Source of the DNA: Mycobacterium noviomagense
Lineage (GTDB): Bacteria > Actinomycetota > Actinomycetes > Mycobacteriales > Mycobacteriaceae
Direction: 5' to 3'
Length of the DNA stretch: 64,000 nucleotides
NCBI RefSeq assembly: GCF_010731635.1
Contig: NZ_AP022583.1
Coordinates: 2,604,001-2,668,000, forward strand
Shown here: positions 33,964-42,424 of the stretch, piece by piece
Numbering within the stretch: the first letter of the stretch is position 1
Layout: each line of letters starts with the position of its first letter
Made by a program: the position numbers and the translations under genes
The notes under the pieces: model-generated
Told to the model about the DNA's origin: nothing
Databases searched by the model: none
The model's input: only the letters and a program-made list of their open reading frames with translations

Positions 33964-35562
33964 TCACGCGCCTGTCGATGGCGTCAACGTCGTCGGCTCG
34001 GAGAATCCCGGCTGATCGAGGTCAGCCGTGACCTTCTCCCACGGCGCCGGTATCGGGAAATAACGTTCGAGGAACCGCGTGACCCGTTGGGTGCGCTCCG
34101 CCGCTGAGACTTCCGGGAAGCTGCCGTCATTGAGGCAGAAGAAGTCATAGCCCCGCTTCTTCCGCAGTGCCGCAAGCAGATTGAGACCTTCGCGGGTGGT
34201 GGTGTCCACGTAGAGCACCCTGGCTTTTTCTTGCTGGACGGCGCGTCCGGTCATGAGCGCGTAGTAGTGGTAGAAGGAGTTCGTGACCGAGATATCAGTC
34301 GCCGAACGAAATGCGCTTGCCTGCGTGCGGGCGAATTCTTCTGGGAATTCCCGTTCCATCTCGCTCAGCACACTCTTGCGCAACGGAACAGCAGTGTGCT
34401 CGAGATGGCGGGTGATGAGCTGTCCGAACCGGTCGAACAGCAACTGCCGGTTCACCCTGGCGGCGTTCTCGAAACCGCTGCGCGTGGGATCGTTGGCGCC
34501 GAGCCCGATTCGGGTTTTGGCCTCGATGAATCTCGTGACGCCGCCCGGTGAGAAGAACATGCTGGCTTTGACCGGCCGACCGAAAAACATGTCGTCGTTG
34601 GAGTACAGGAAGTGTTCGGCCAGCTCCGGAATGTGGTGAAGTCGGCTTTCCACCGCATGGGAGTTGTAGGTGGGTAACGCGGCCGGATCCGAAAAGTGTT
34701 CCTCCGCACGAACGATCGTGATCTTGGGATGCTCGGCCAACCATGCCGGCACCATCGAGTCGGTTGCTATGAAGATCCGCCGCACCCACGGCGCGAACAT
34801 GTTCACCGACCTAAGGGCGTACTTCAACTCATCGATCTGGCGAAAGCGAGCTTCGGCCTCGTCACCTTCACCGACCACATGCTGCGACATCTGGGCCGCC
34901 CGGCGTGCCCGGAACTCCGGATCGCCACCGTCGACCCACGAGAACACCATGTCGATGTCGAACGTCACGTCACTCGTATGCGGGACGAACATTCCCGCGA
35001 TCGTCGGCCACTTATACCCGTAAAGCTTTACGGTTGCCGGTGCCAATTCTTCGCGCGGCAGCACCGCACGGGTCAGCGAGTTCTCCACCGGAGCGCGGAC
35101 CGCGGTCTTCTCGAATTCCCAGAATTGCAGCTCCACACCGAATCTGGGGCCGTACCGGAAACCGCCTGGCGCGATCCGCCGCCGATACAACCGCACGATG
35201 CGCGGATCAGACGATGTGGATAGCCCGTCCTCGGCCACCAAGACGGGCGAAAGCCCAGGCGCATCAACGGTTTTAGCGTACATCGGCTCTGCGGCGCATG
35301 CGGTAATCAACTCGCGCTCGACCGCTGGACGCAGCTCGATGGCGATCGCGAGGACCGGGCGGTTTTTGTGGTCGCGGATCAGCAAGAACGGAATGTCGCC
35401 CTTTGTGAGAACTTTCCGCAGAAAGACAAGGTCCTCGATTTGCGCCTCATGCGGGGTCAGGCTCGACTCCAGCCGAGCGATCTTTCCGCGTTTGGTGACA
35501 ATGAGCGGCTTGTCGACGCGCCGGTTGGACCGAACCCCGTCGCGCGAGGCGTTCTTGGTCAT
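33964..35562 (-). CDS. Stealth-family sugar-phosphate transferase
   Basis: 532 residues. All Stealth blocks are visible: CR1 IDMVFSWVDGGDPEF, CR2 RFRQIDELKYALRSVNMFAP then WVRRIFIATD, CR3 YNSHAVESRLHHIPELAEHF then LYSNDDMFFGRP, and CR4 SVTNSFYHYYALM. Stealth proteins transfer hexose-1-phosphate or related groups in capsule and exopolysaccharide assembly, and are related to eukaryotic GlcNAc-phosphotransferase. The N-terminal ~200 residues are a separate domain. No other polysaccharide genes lie beside it. The 3' end converges on the hydrolase gene. Confidence 0.93.
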   Translation of the reverse strand: MTKNASRDGVRSNRRVDKPLIVTKRGKIARLESSLTPHEAQIEDLVFLRKVLTKGDIPFLLIRDHKNRPVLAIAIELRPAVERELITACAAEPMYAKTVDAPGLSPVLVAEDGLSTSSDPRIVRLYRRRIAPGGFRYGPRFGVELQFWEFEKTAVRAPVENSLTRAVLPREELAPATVKLYGYKWPTIAGMFVPHTSDVTFDIDMVFSWVDGGDPEFRARRAAQMSQHVVGEGDEAEARFRQIDELKYALRSVNMFAPWVRRIFIATDSMVPAWLAEHPKITIVRAEEHFSDPAALPTYNSHAVESRLHHIPELAEHFLYSNDDMFFGRPVKASMFFSPGGVTRFIEAKTRIGLGANDPTRSGFENAARVNRQLLFDRFGQLITRHLEHTAVPLRKSVLSEMEREFPEEFARTQASAFRSATDISVTNSFYHYYALMTGRAVQQEKARVLYVDTTTREGLNLLAALRKKRGYDFFCLNDGSFPEVSAAERTQRVTRFLERYFPIPAPWEKVTADLDQPGFSEPTTLTPSTGA

Positions 35563-35855
35563 CGCAACGCCGCCTCCGTTGCGGATAAAGTCGGCAAATA
35601 GCCACCCGAAAGGTACGCCGGTAAATTCTATTGCCGGCAGCGGTTTTCAACGTTTTCGGATCGGTGAACTTTAGTCGTCCGGAAACTTTCGGTCAGGCGC
35701 TGCAAACCATGCGCCAAACCCCGAACGGCCCGACGGTCGGGAATACACCGGCCCGCGGTCGCAGTTGCCGGTCGATGGTGGTGGCACCATGGTCGACGAC
35801 CAACCTAACTCGCGATCGAGGCACTCGAACACGAGGCAGAACGGAGAAGGACGAA
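35563..35855. promoter_or_regulatory. Divergent upstream region of the Stealth and nitroreductase genes
   Basis: 293 bases between two divergent genes, partly AT-richer than the surroundings near 35580-35690. It must carry both promoters; no specific operator could be identified. A ribosome binding site GGAGAAGG precedes ATG 35856. Confidence 0.45.
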
Positions 35856-36371
35856 ATGGAGACCTGGGATGCGATCTGTGCCCGGCGCAATGTACGCCAG
35901 TACCGGCCGGAGCCGGTTTCCGAAGCCGACCTGAACCGCATCGCCGAGGCCGGATGGCGGGCACCGTCGGCGAAAAACCGCCAGGCATGGGACTTCGTGA
36001 TCGTCACCGACCGCGGGCAGCTGCAGGATTTGTCCACCGTGTGGCAGGGCGCCGGTCATATCGCCTCGGCTGCGGCCGCGATCGCGTTGGTCATCCCGGA
36101 ACCGCCCAGCGAACGCCGCAAGGTCACCGACCAGTACGACATCGGTCAGGCGACGATGGCGATGATGCTCGCGGCCACGGACCTCGGGATCGGCACGGGG
36201 CATTCCTCGGTGGGAGACCAGGAACGAGCACGCCAGATTCTGGGTGTGCCCGACGACTATCTGGTGGCGTACCTGCTCGGTATCGGATATCCCGCCGATC
36301 GCCCGCTCACCCCGATCCGCAAACCGAAGCGGCGGCCGTTCGAAGAGGTCGTCCACCACGGACATTGGTGA
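35856..36371 (+). CDS. Nitroreductase-family FMN oxidoreductase
   Basis: 171 residues. N-terminal AICARRNVRQYRPEPVSEAD is the FMN-phosphate-binding start of nitroreductases; RAPSAKNRQAWDFVIVTD, the Gln/Ala-rich dimer helix DIGQATMAMMLAATDLGIGT and the tail PYADRPL-like YPADRPLTPIRKPKR complete the fold. A small NfnB-type reductase using NAD(P)H; natural substrate unknown. It is followed after four bases by a methyltransferase gene, so the two are probably one transcript. Confidence 0.92.
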   Translation: METWDAICARRNVRQYRPEPVSEADLNRIAEAGWRAPSAKNRQAWDFVIVTDRGQLQDLSTVWQGAGHIASAAAAIALVIPEPPSERRKVTDQYDIGQATMAMMLAATDLGIGTGHSSVGDQERARQILGVPDDYLVAYLLGIGYPADRPLTPIRKPKRRPFEEVVHHGHW

Positions 36372-36375
36372 CCTC

Positions 36376-37140
36376 ATGGCCTCGAGCGCAGCCGCCGCGC
36401 GCAAAGGCGAGTACGGAATCGACGGGGCATTCCACACCCTGTCCGCCCCCGTGCAGGGCGTCGGTATCGCGGTCGAATCCGCCGGCCTGCTGCTGTGGGC
36501 CGGCGTCAGTCTTGCCCGCGGTAGACGGGCAGTCGCTGCGCTGGCCGGGGCGTCTGGTGTCACGATGATCGCGAACACTGCGCTGTACCTGCACGCGACC
36601 CGGGTGGGCAAGTTCGCGGTGTGGGACGAGATCCTCGACCAGCTGCGCCTCCGCGGCGATGAAACGCTGCTCGATCTGGGGTGCGGACGCGGCGCGGTGC
36701 TGCTGGCCGCGGCCAAGCGGCTGCCGTGCGGACATGCGATCGGCATCGACCTGTGGCGCGCCGACCAGACCGACAACTCGCCGACGGCCACGATGATCAA
36801 TGCGGAGCTGGAGAACGTCGCCGACCGCGTCGAGGTGCGCACCGCCGACATGACCGCGCTGCCGTTCGCCGACGAAAGCTTCGACGTGGTCGTGAGTAGC
36901 CTTGCCATCCATAACATTTCGAGCCGCGACGGCCGCCGTCTTGCTCTGATGGAGGCGGTCCGGGTGCTGCGTCCGGGCGGCCGGCTGGCTATTGCGGACC
37001 TATGGGAAACCCGCCAGCATGCCCGGCAGTTGCGCGAACTCGGGTGGGGCGACGTGCAGCGGCGCAACCTCGGATGGCGCATGTGGTACGGCGGACCGTG
37101 GGCGGCGACACGGTTGGTGACGGCGACCAAGCCGGCGTGA
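36376..37140 (+). CDS. Membrane-associated class I methyltransferase
   Basis: 254 residues from ATG 36376. Two hydrophobic stretches at the N terminus (about 30-75: GIAVESAGLLLWAGVSLARG and AALAGASGVTMIANTALYLH) precede a Rossmann methyltransferase with SAM motif TLLDLGCGRGAVLLAAAKRL, GIDLWRADQTDNS, FDVVVSSLAIHNI and VLRPGGRLAIADLWE. The acceptor is not evident; the membrane segment suggests a lipid or membrane-bound quinone. It follows the nitroreductase closely and precedes cyanase by 26 bases. Confidence 0.88.
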   Translation: MASSAAAARKGEYGIDGAFHTLSAPVQGVGIAVESAGLLLWAGVSLARGRRAVAALAGASGVTMIANTALYLHATRVGKFAVWDEILDQLRLRGDETLLDLGCGRGAVLLAAAKRLPCGHAIGIDLWRADQTDNSPTATMINAELENVADRVEVRTADMTALPFADESFDVVVSSLAIHNISSRDGRRLALMEAVRVLRPGGRLAIADLWETRQHARQLRELGWGDVQRRNLGWRMWYGGPWAATRLVTATKPA

Positions 37141-37166
37141 GCCGCCGACGGTGCCATGCTGGGTCC

Positions 37167-37622
37167 ATGACCAGAAATGAGATCACCGAACAGATCGTGG
37201 TCGCCCGCTTGGAAAAAGGCCTGTCCTGGCAGGAGCTGGCCGACGCCATCGGCAGGCCGGTCGTGTGGACCACGTCGGCGCTGCTGGGCCAGCATCCGAT
37301 TCCGGTCGAGCTGGCCAAGGTGCTCGTCGAAATGCTGGGCCTCGACGAGTCGGTGGTGCCGGTGCTGGCGGCCGCGCCGATGCGCGGCGGGCTGCCCACG
37401 ACGGTACCGACCGACCCGACCATCTACCGCTTCTACGAAGCCCTGCAGGTGTACGGGCTGGCGATAAAGGAATTGATCCACGAGCAGTTCGGCGACGGGA
37501 TCATGAGCGCCATCAACTTCAGCGTCGACCTGCAGAAGAAGCCACATCCGTCAGGTGATCGTGTCGTGGTGACGTTCGACGGGAAATTCTTGCCCTACGA
37601 ATGGGTATCCGCCAAACGTTGA
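37167..37622 (+). CDS. cynS: Cyanate hydratase (cyanase)
   Basis: 151 residues, close to the usual 150-156. An N-terminal helix-turn-helix-like domain (LEKGLSWQELADAIGRPVVW) and C-terminal catalytic domain with Arg88 and Glu91 (IYRFYEALQVYG) and Ser114 (GIMSAINFSVD), matching E. coli Arg96, Glu99 and Ser122. Converts cyanate and bicarbonate to ammonia and CO2. No carbonic anhydrase or cyanate transporter gene is adjacent. ATG 37167. Likely co-transcribed with its upstream neighbour and the patatin gene. Confidence 0.97.
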   Translation: MTRNEITEQIVVARLEKGLSWQELADAIGRPVVWTTSALLGQHPIPVELAKVLVEMLGLDESVVPVLAAAPMRGGLPTTVPTDPTIYRFYEALQVYGLAIKELIHEQFGDGIMSAINFSVDLQKKPHPSGDRVVVTFDGKFLPYEWVSAKR

Positions 37623-37646
37623 TGCACGGCACTCGGGAAGGCAGCC

Positions 37647-38699
37647 ATGGCAAACGATCGGTCGAGGGGCCAGCAGCCAAAAGAGGTCGACCTCGTCCTC
37701 TCCGGCGGCGGGGTCAAATTCATCGGACTGGTAGGAGCCGTCGTCGCCCTCATGGACGCCGGATATTCGGTCCAGCGGGTGTCCGGGGTGTCGGCCGGCT
37801 CGGTGGTCGGGGCGATCTTGGCGGCCGCGTCCAAGGGCGACCAGCTGACCAGCGAGGAGGTCAAGGAGCTTGCGCTGTCGGTGCCGCTGCGCAAATGGCG
37901 CGACGCCGGGCCCGTTCCGATCGTCGGTCCGGCGTGGGGGATGCTGTCGGGCAGCGGCCTTTACCGGGGCGACTTCGCCTACAACTGGATTCGCGGCGAG
38001 CTGAAGAACCTCGGCGTCACCACGTTCGGCGACCTGGCTTTCGATGACGAATACATACTCAAGGAGCGCCGCTACAAGCTGGCGGTCACCGTCGCCGACC
38101 TGACCACAAGCCAGCTGGTCCGGCTGCCGTGGGATTACCAGCGTGTGTACGGGCTGGACCCCGACGAGCAGCTGGTGGCCGATGCGGTTCGCGCCTCGAT
38201 GGCCATTCCGTTCTTCTACCAACCGGTCAAATTGACCAGCGCCGAGGGCCGAACCTCCACCCTGGTGGACGGTGGCATGCTGTCGAACTTTCCGATCGAT
38301 TCCTTCGACCGGCCCGACCGCAAACGGCCGCGCTGGCCGACCATCGGAATCACCGTGATCCCGACGCTGACCGGTGGCATTCACAAGGTGGTCCCGGCGT
38401 TGCGCCCGCTGCGTCTACTGGGGCCGCCGTCACTGTTGGAAAGCCTGATCACCACCTTGCTGGTCGGTCACGACCAGGCGTACCTCAACCTGCCCTGGGT
38501 CCGCGCTCGTGCAATCGAGGTACCGACATCGGATGTCGGAATTTTCGACTTCAATGTCTCCCGGGCCAGCCTTGAAGCGCTGTACGACAACGGCTATGAG
38601 GCAGGACAGCGGTTTCTGTCGACATGGAACTGGCCTGCGTACCTCGACCGCTTCCGCTCACCTGGCGACCGCTCCAGTGTTGCCGCTGAGGTGAAGTGA
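37647..38699 (+). CDS. Patatin-like phospholipase
   Basis: 350 residues. Patatin dyad: oxyanion-hole LVLSGGGVKFIG, nucleophile Ser49 in GVSAGSVVG and Asp208 in LVDGGMLSNFP. No signal peptide; probably a cytosolic or membrane-associated acyl hydrolase acting on phospholipids or neutral lipids. It starts 24 bases after cynS. Mycobacteria have several patatins, and this one is not assignable to a specific Rv number by eye. Confidence 0.92.
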   Translation: MANDRSRGQQPKEVDLVLSGGGVKFIGLVGAVVALMDAGYSVQRVSGVSAGSVVGAILAAASKGDQLTSEEVKELALSVPLRKWRDAGPVPIVGPAWGMLSGSGLYRGDFAYNWIRGELKNLGVTTFGDLAFDDEYILKERRYKLAVTVADLTTSQLVRLPWDYQRVYGLDPDEQLVADAVRASMAIPFFYQPVKLTSAEGRTSTLVDGGMLSNFPIDSFDRPDRKRPRWPTIGITVIPTLTGGIHKVVPALRPLRLLGPPSLLESLITTLLVGHDQAYLNLPWVRARAIEVPTSDVGIFDFNVSRASLEALYDNGYEAGQRFLSTWNWPAYLDRFRSPGDRSSVAAEVK

Positions 38700-38747
38700 C
38701 GCAGTGACGCGCGGGTGCCACACTTGCCCGCGGGAGGAGGCGAGGGC

Positions 38748-39227
38748 TTAGTTGGTCAGCACTTGCGGCGACAGCTCTTTGAGCATCGCGTTGGCCCAGC
38801 GCATTTGACGCAGCGTTTCTGGGTGGCAGCGCTTGGTCAGGCTCAACAGTTCCTCGTCCTTGGTGGCCTGGGCGACTTGACCCAGTAGTTCCCAATCCAC
38901 CGACACCGCTGCGGCCAGCTTGTGGATGCGCCGCAGGTCGGCGACCAGCAGCAGACCCGGTTCGGGGCGGTGGCGCAGCATGCCGCTGGTGCGGGTCTGC
39001 AGAAACCCGGTGGCCGCGCCGGTCCGCGGGCGCGCCGTCAGCCGCAGACCGTAGTGGTGGCCATGCTCGGCCAGTTCGCGCACGTGCTCCTGCGACCAGC
39101 CGGCCAAGTCGCGCGCCAGGTGATAGATCTCCTGGTCGCTGTGGTGCCGTGTGGCCACCACGTTGAGCTCGTGAGCCAGTTTGCGTTCGGAGCGATGCAG
39201 CTCGCGAAGCGCCAGTTTGATTTTCAT
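38748..39227 (-). CDS. Helical protein of unknown function
   Basis: 159 residues, rich in His and Arg, predicted four-helix bundle-like: MKIKLALRELHRSERKLAHE, then LARDLAGWSQEHVRELAEHG and DEELLSLTKRCHPETLRQM. No recognised catalytic motif. It overlaps the molybdopterin enzyme stop by four bases and lies directly downstream, so it is transcribed with it and may serve that enzyme. I recall similar genes next to related oxidoreductases in other mycobacteria but have no function. Confidence 0.78.
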   Translation of the reverse strand: MKIKLALRELHRSERKLAHELNVVATRHHSDQEIYHLARDLAGWSQEHVRELAEHGHHYGLRLTARPRTGAATGFLQTRTSGMLRHRPEPGLLLVADLRRIHKLAAAVSVDWELLGQVAQATKDEELLSLTKRCHPETLRQMRWANAMLKELSPQVLTN

Positions 39228-41683
39228 GACTGACCTCCGGTTGCCGTGAGTTCAGCCGCCGTGGCCGCTGGTCCTCCCGCCGTGCTGGGCACGTGGCCGT
39301 TGACCGGAGCGGATGCGGTGGTGGTCGGCGCGCGGTCGACGACGCCGTTGCCGCGGCGGAAGCGGCGCCGGCGGCGCAGTTGTGCGGCGGCCGTCTTGAA
39401 GATCGGTTGCTTGGACGCCGGATCCCAGTCGGTGAGCGTGAGTTCGTTACCGGCGCGATGATGGCCTCGGTCGCCGTCGGTGTCCCAGTAGCCGTAGTGG
39501 AACGGCAGGAACAGCACGCCGTCGCGGATGCCGCAGATCCGGGCCGCGCACGTGACGCTGCCCCGCGGCGTGCTCACCTCGACCGCGTCGCCTTCGGCGA
39601 TTCCGAGACGATCGGCGTCGCGCTCGGAGACCTCCACCCACACTTCGGGCGCGGCGTCTTGAAGTTGCGGTGCCCGAGCCGTTTTGGTGCGGGTGTGGAA
39701 GTGATACAGGGTGCGCCCGGTGACCAGAGCGAACGGGTAATCGGAACTGGGCACCTCGTGCGGCGGCAGGTATTGGGCCGCCTTGATGATCGCCTTGCCG
39801 TAGGGGTTCATGGCCCGGTATTCATCGGGCTCCATCGGCGCTCCGGTCACCAGGTCTCGGGTGAACGTTTCGCAGTAATCGGGGTGCGCCCAGAATTTGC
39901 CGTCGGTGTACAGCCGTTCGGTGCCATCGGGATGCTCTGCGTTGCAAGGCCATTGGATTCCGCTGCTGCCGCGCAGCTTCTCATAGCTCAGGCCGGTGTA
40001 GTCGCAGGGGCGGCCTTCGCTGCACTTCTTCCACGCCTCGAACGCCGACTCCGGATCGGTCCACGCCGGCAGCGGCTGGCCGTCCTTGTCGCGGAAGTCC
40101 ATCCGTCGGGCGTAGTCGAGGAAGATGTCGAGATCGCTACGCGCCGAACCCGGTGGCTCGACGGCTTTTTCGGACAGGTGCACCGTGCGGTCGGCGTTGG
40201 TGAAGGCGCCGGTCTTCTCGGCCCACGCCGCAGCGGGCAGCACCACGTCGGCCAGCTCCGCGGTCTCCGTCATGAAAATGTCCTGCACCACCAAGAACAG
40301 CCGCTCCTGGGACAGGATGTCGCGGATCCGCGCCAGCTCCGGCAATGACACCGCGGGATTGGTTCCGGTCACCCACAGCATCTGCAGCGTGCCTTCTTCG
40401 GCGAAGCGGAACATCTGCATGGCGTGCGTCGGCGGTCCATAATGCGGAATCTGGTGCGGCTCAACGTTCCACACCCGCGCCAAATCGGTGACGTGGTCGT
40501 CGTTGGCCCAGTTGCGAAAGCCGGGCAGGTCCCCGTCGGCGCCGCATTCCCGGGTGTTCTCCGCGGTGGGCTGTCCGTTCATCTGCAGCACACCGCAGCC
40601 GGGCTTGCCGAGCATGCCCCGGATCAGGTGGATGTTGTTGACCTGCACGCTGGCCGCGGTGGCTTGGTGCGACTGGTAAAAGCCTTGCAGCACAGTCGAC
40701 AACAACCGCTCGGCGGTGCCGATCACCTGCGCTGCACGTCGGATGTCGTCGGCGTCGACACCGCAGATCTCGGCGGCTCGCTCCGGCGGGTACTCGTCGA
40801 CTCGTTTGCGCAGCTCCTCGAAACCGATTGTATGCGTGTCGATGTAGTCGTGGTCGACCCAGTCGTGGGCGATGATCTCGTGCAAGATTCCGTTCATCAG
40901 CGCCACATTGGTTCCTGGCAGCGGCGCCAAATGCACGGTGGCCTGCCGGGCTACCGGGGTAAGCCGCGGATCGACGCACACGATCGCGGGCGGCTGATCG
41001 CCGGCCAGCCGGTCCAGCATGCGTGCCCACAGCACCGTCTGGGTTTCGGCGACGTTGTGGCCGAACAGCGCGATCACGTCGGCGTGGTCGACATCGGTGT
41101 AGGACCCGGGCTGGCCGTCGCAGGCGAACGACTCTTTGAGCGCCGCAGCAGCCGTTGCCGTGCACAGCCGGGTGTTGCCGTCGAGGTGGTTGGTGCCGAT
41201 CGCGCCGCGGGCGATGACGGTCTGGGTGTAGTACTCCTCCAGGAACAGCTGCCCGGTGGTGTAGAAACCGATCGCGCTGGGGCCATGGCTGGCAAGCAGT
41301 TCCCGGCTGCGCGCCACGATCCGGTCCATGGCCGTGTCCCAGTCGGCCGGCTGCAACTTCCCTTTGATGCGGACCAGCGGGGTGGTGAGCCGATCAGCGG
41401 ATGCGTTGGCCTGCCAGCCGAAGAGATCTTTGGGGTCCAGTCGCCCGTGGTTGACCCGGTCGTTACCGCGACCGCGGACTCCGGCGATCCGTCCGTCTTT
41501 GACCGCGATGTCCAATCCGTCGCCGTTGGAGTGCAACACGGCCGCCGACTGCACCCACCGGTCCACAGCCTCCGGAGTGATCCCGTCGGCGAGGTAGCAG
41601 TCGATCCGCTGCGGCCACGTTGTGCCCGGTGCGTAAGGGGTGCGCGAGCCCCAGGGTTCCGCGATCCGGTCTATTGCCCCCAC
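39224..41683 (-). CDS. Molybdopterin oxidoreductase lacking the N-terminal iron-sulfur site
   Basis: 819 residues of the NapA/formate-dehydrogenase/nitrate-reductase superfamily. Mo-bis-MGD segments: PSAIGFYTTGQLFLEEYYTQ, NTRLCTATAAAALKESF (Cys is the probable Mo ligand, as in NapA), ALFGHNVAETQTVLW, VDPRLTPVARQATVHLAPLP and TGRTLYHFHTRTKTARAP. The N-terminal CxxC..C motif for a [4Fe-4S] cluster is absent, the sequence there being ADGITPEAVDRWVQSAAVLH. Annotated relatives are called assimilatory nitrate reductase or formate dehydrogenase-like; the substrate is uncertain. Start ATG 41683; partner gene is the helical protein downstream. Confidence 0.85.
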   Translation of the reverse strand: MGAIDRIAEPWGSRTPYAPGTTWPQRIDCYLADGITPEAVDRWVQSAAVLHSNGDGLDIAVKDGRIAGVRGRGNDRVNHGRLDPKDLFGWQANASADRLTTPLVRIKGKLQPADWDTAMDRIVARSRELLASHGPSAIGFYTTGQLFLEEYYTQTVIARGAIGTNHLDGNTRLCTATAAAALKESFACDGQPGSYTDVDHADVIALFGHNVAETQTVLWARMLDRLAGDQPPAIVCVDPRLTPVARQATVHLAPLPGTNVALMNGILHEIIAHDWVDHDYIDTHTIGFEELRKRVDEYPPERAAEICGVDADDIRRAAQVIGTAERLLSTVLQGFYQSHQATAASVQVNNIHLIRGMLGKPGCGVLQMNGQPTAENTRECGADGDLPGFRNWANDDHVTDLARVWNVEPHQIPHYGPPTHAMQMFRFAEEGTLQMLWVTGTNPAVSLPELARIRDILSQERLFLVVQDIFMTETAELADVVLPAAAWAEKTGAFTNADRTVHLSEKAVEPPGSARSDLDIFLDYARRMDFRDKDGQPLPAWTDPESAFEAWKKCSEGRPCDYTGLSYEKLRGSSGIQWPCNAEHPDGTERLYTDGKFWAHPDYCETFTRDLVTGAPMEPDEYRAMNPYGKAIIKAAQYLPPHEVPSSDYPFALVTGRTLYHFHTRTKTARAPQLQDAAPEVWVEVSERDADRLGIAEGDAVEVSTPRGSVTCAARICGIRDGVLFLPFHYGYWDTDGDRGHHRAGNELTLTDWDPASKQPIFKTAAAQLRRRRRFRRGNGVVDRAPTTTASAPVNGHVPSTAGGPAATAAELTATGGQS

Positions 41684-41728
41684 GCGGGGATGCGTACCCC
41701 TACCTGGGCATTCGAAACCTTGGGCGGT

Positions 41729-42424
41729 TTACCGCCCGAACTCGGCTGCCATTCCGTCGATCCCGGCCCGAATGCCTTGCAGCGCCTCGGCGCGTGTCCG
41801 CAACTTGCTCGCGGCGTGGGCCCGCTGGCTAAGTGTCGCAAATTCGCGGGCGGCTTCCTCGGCGCGGGAGCGCACCACGTCGGGCAGCACGATTTCGTCG
41901 AGCCAGCCGGCCGCGATCGCGGTCTCCCCGAAGAACGTCTTGGCCAGGCCGACCGCCTGCTGATACGCCGACGGCGTCAGCCGAAGCTTCATGATCTCCA
42001 GCGCCGGGTACGGAATCGTCATCCCGATCGCGACTTCGTTGGCCTGAATGTTGTACGCCGGCGCGGCGATTCGATGGTCTCCGCTGGACAGCAGGAATGC
42101 GCCCATCGCGATCGCGTGCCCGGTACACGCCATCACCACCGGCTTGGGGTACGACAACAGCCGGTGGGCCAGCTCGAAGCCGCCCTTGAGCATGTCGAGA
42201 GCCGGCTCCACCTGCCCGGAGGTCAAGATCTTCAGGTCGAATCCGCCGCTGAAAACCCGATCATTGCCCGAGATCACAACAGCGCCAGCGTCGTCGCGGT
42301 CGGCGTTGTCGAGCGCTTCATTGAGGGCCTGCTGCATAGTCGGGCCCAGCGCGTTGACCTTGCCGTCGTCCATCTTGATGACCGCGATCGGGTCGTCGTA
42401 GTGATAGCTGACCATGCTGCTCAT
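41729..42424 (-). CDS. echA3: Enoyl-CoA hydratase/isomerase EchA3
   Basis: 231 residues. Crotonase fold: VIKMDDGKVNALGPTM, oxyanion segment RVFSGGFDLKILTSG and CTGHAIAMGAFLLSSGDHRI, then QANEVAIGMTIPYPALEIMK. Very similar to what I recall of M. tuberculosis Rv0632c. Typical hydratases use two Glu; here the first catalytic position lies in the GAFLLSSGDHR region and the second is less clear, so isomerase or other activity is possible. The start immediately abuts the stop of the upstream Rv0633c-like gene (TAGATG), so the pair is co-transcribed. Confidence 0.94.
   Translation of the reverse strand: MSSMVSYHYDDPIAVIKMDDGKVNALGPTMQQALNEALDNADRDDAGAVVISGNDRVFSGGFDLKILTSGQVEPALDMLKGGFELAHRLLSYPKPVVMACTGHAIAMGAFLLSSGDHRIAAPAYNIQANEVAIGMTIPYPALEIMKLRLTPSAYQQAVGLAKTFFGETAIAAGWLDEIVLPDVVRSRAEEAAREFATLSQRAHAASKLRTRAEALQGIRAGIDGMAAEFGR

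Noticed and set aside
35805..37547. 580-codon minus-strand frame opposite the nitroreductase, methyltransferase and cyanase
   Set aside because: Shadow of three clear plus-strand genes.
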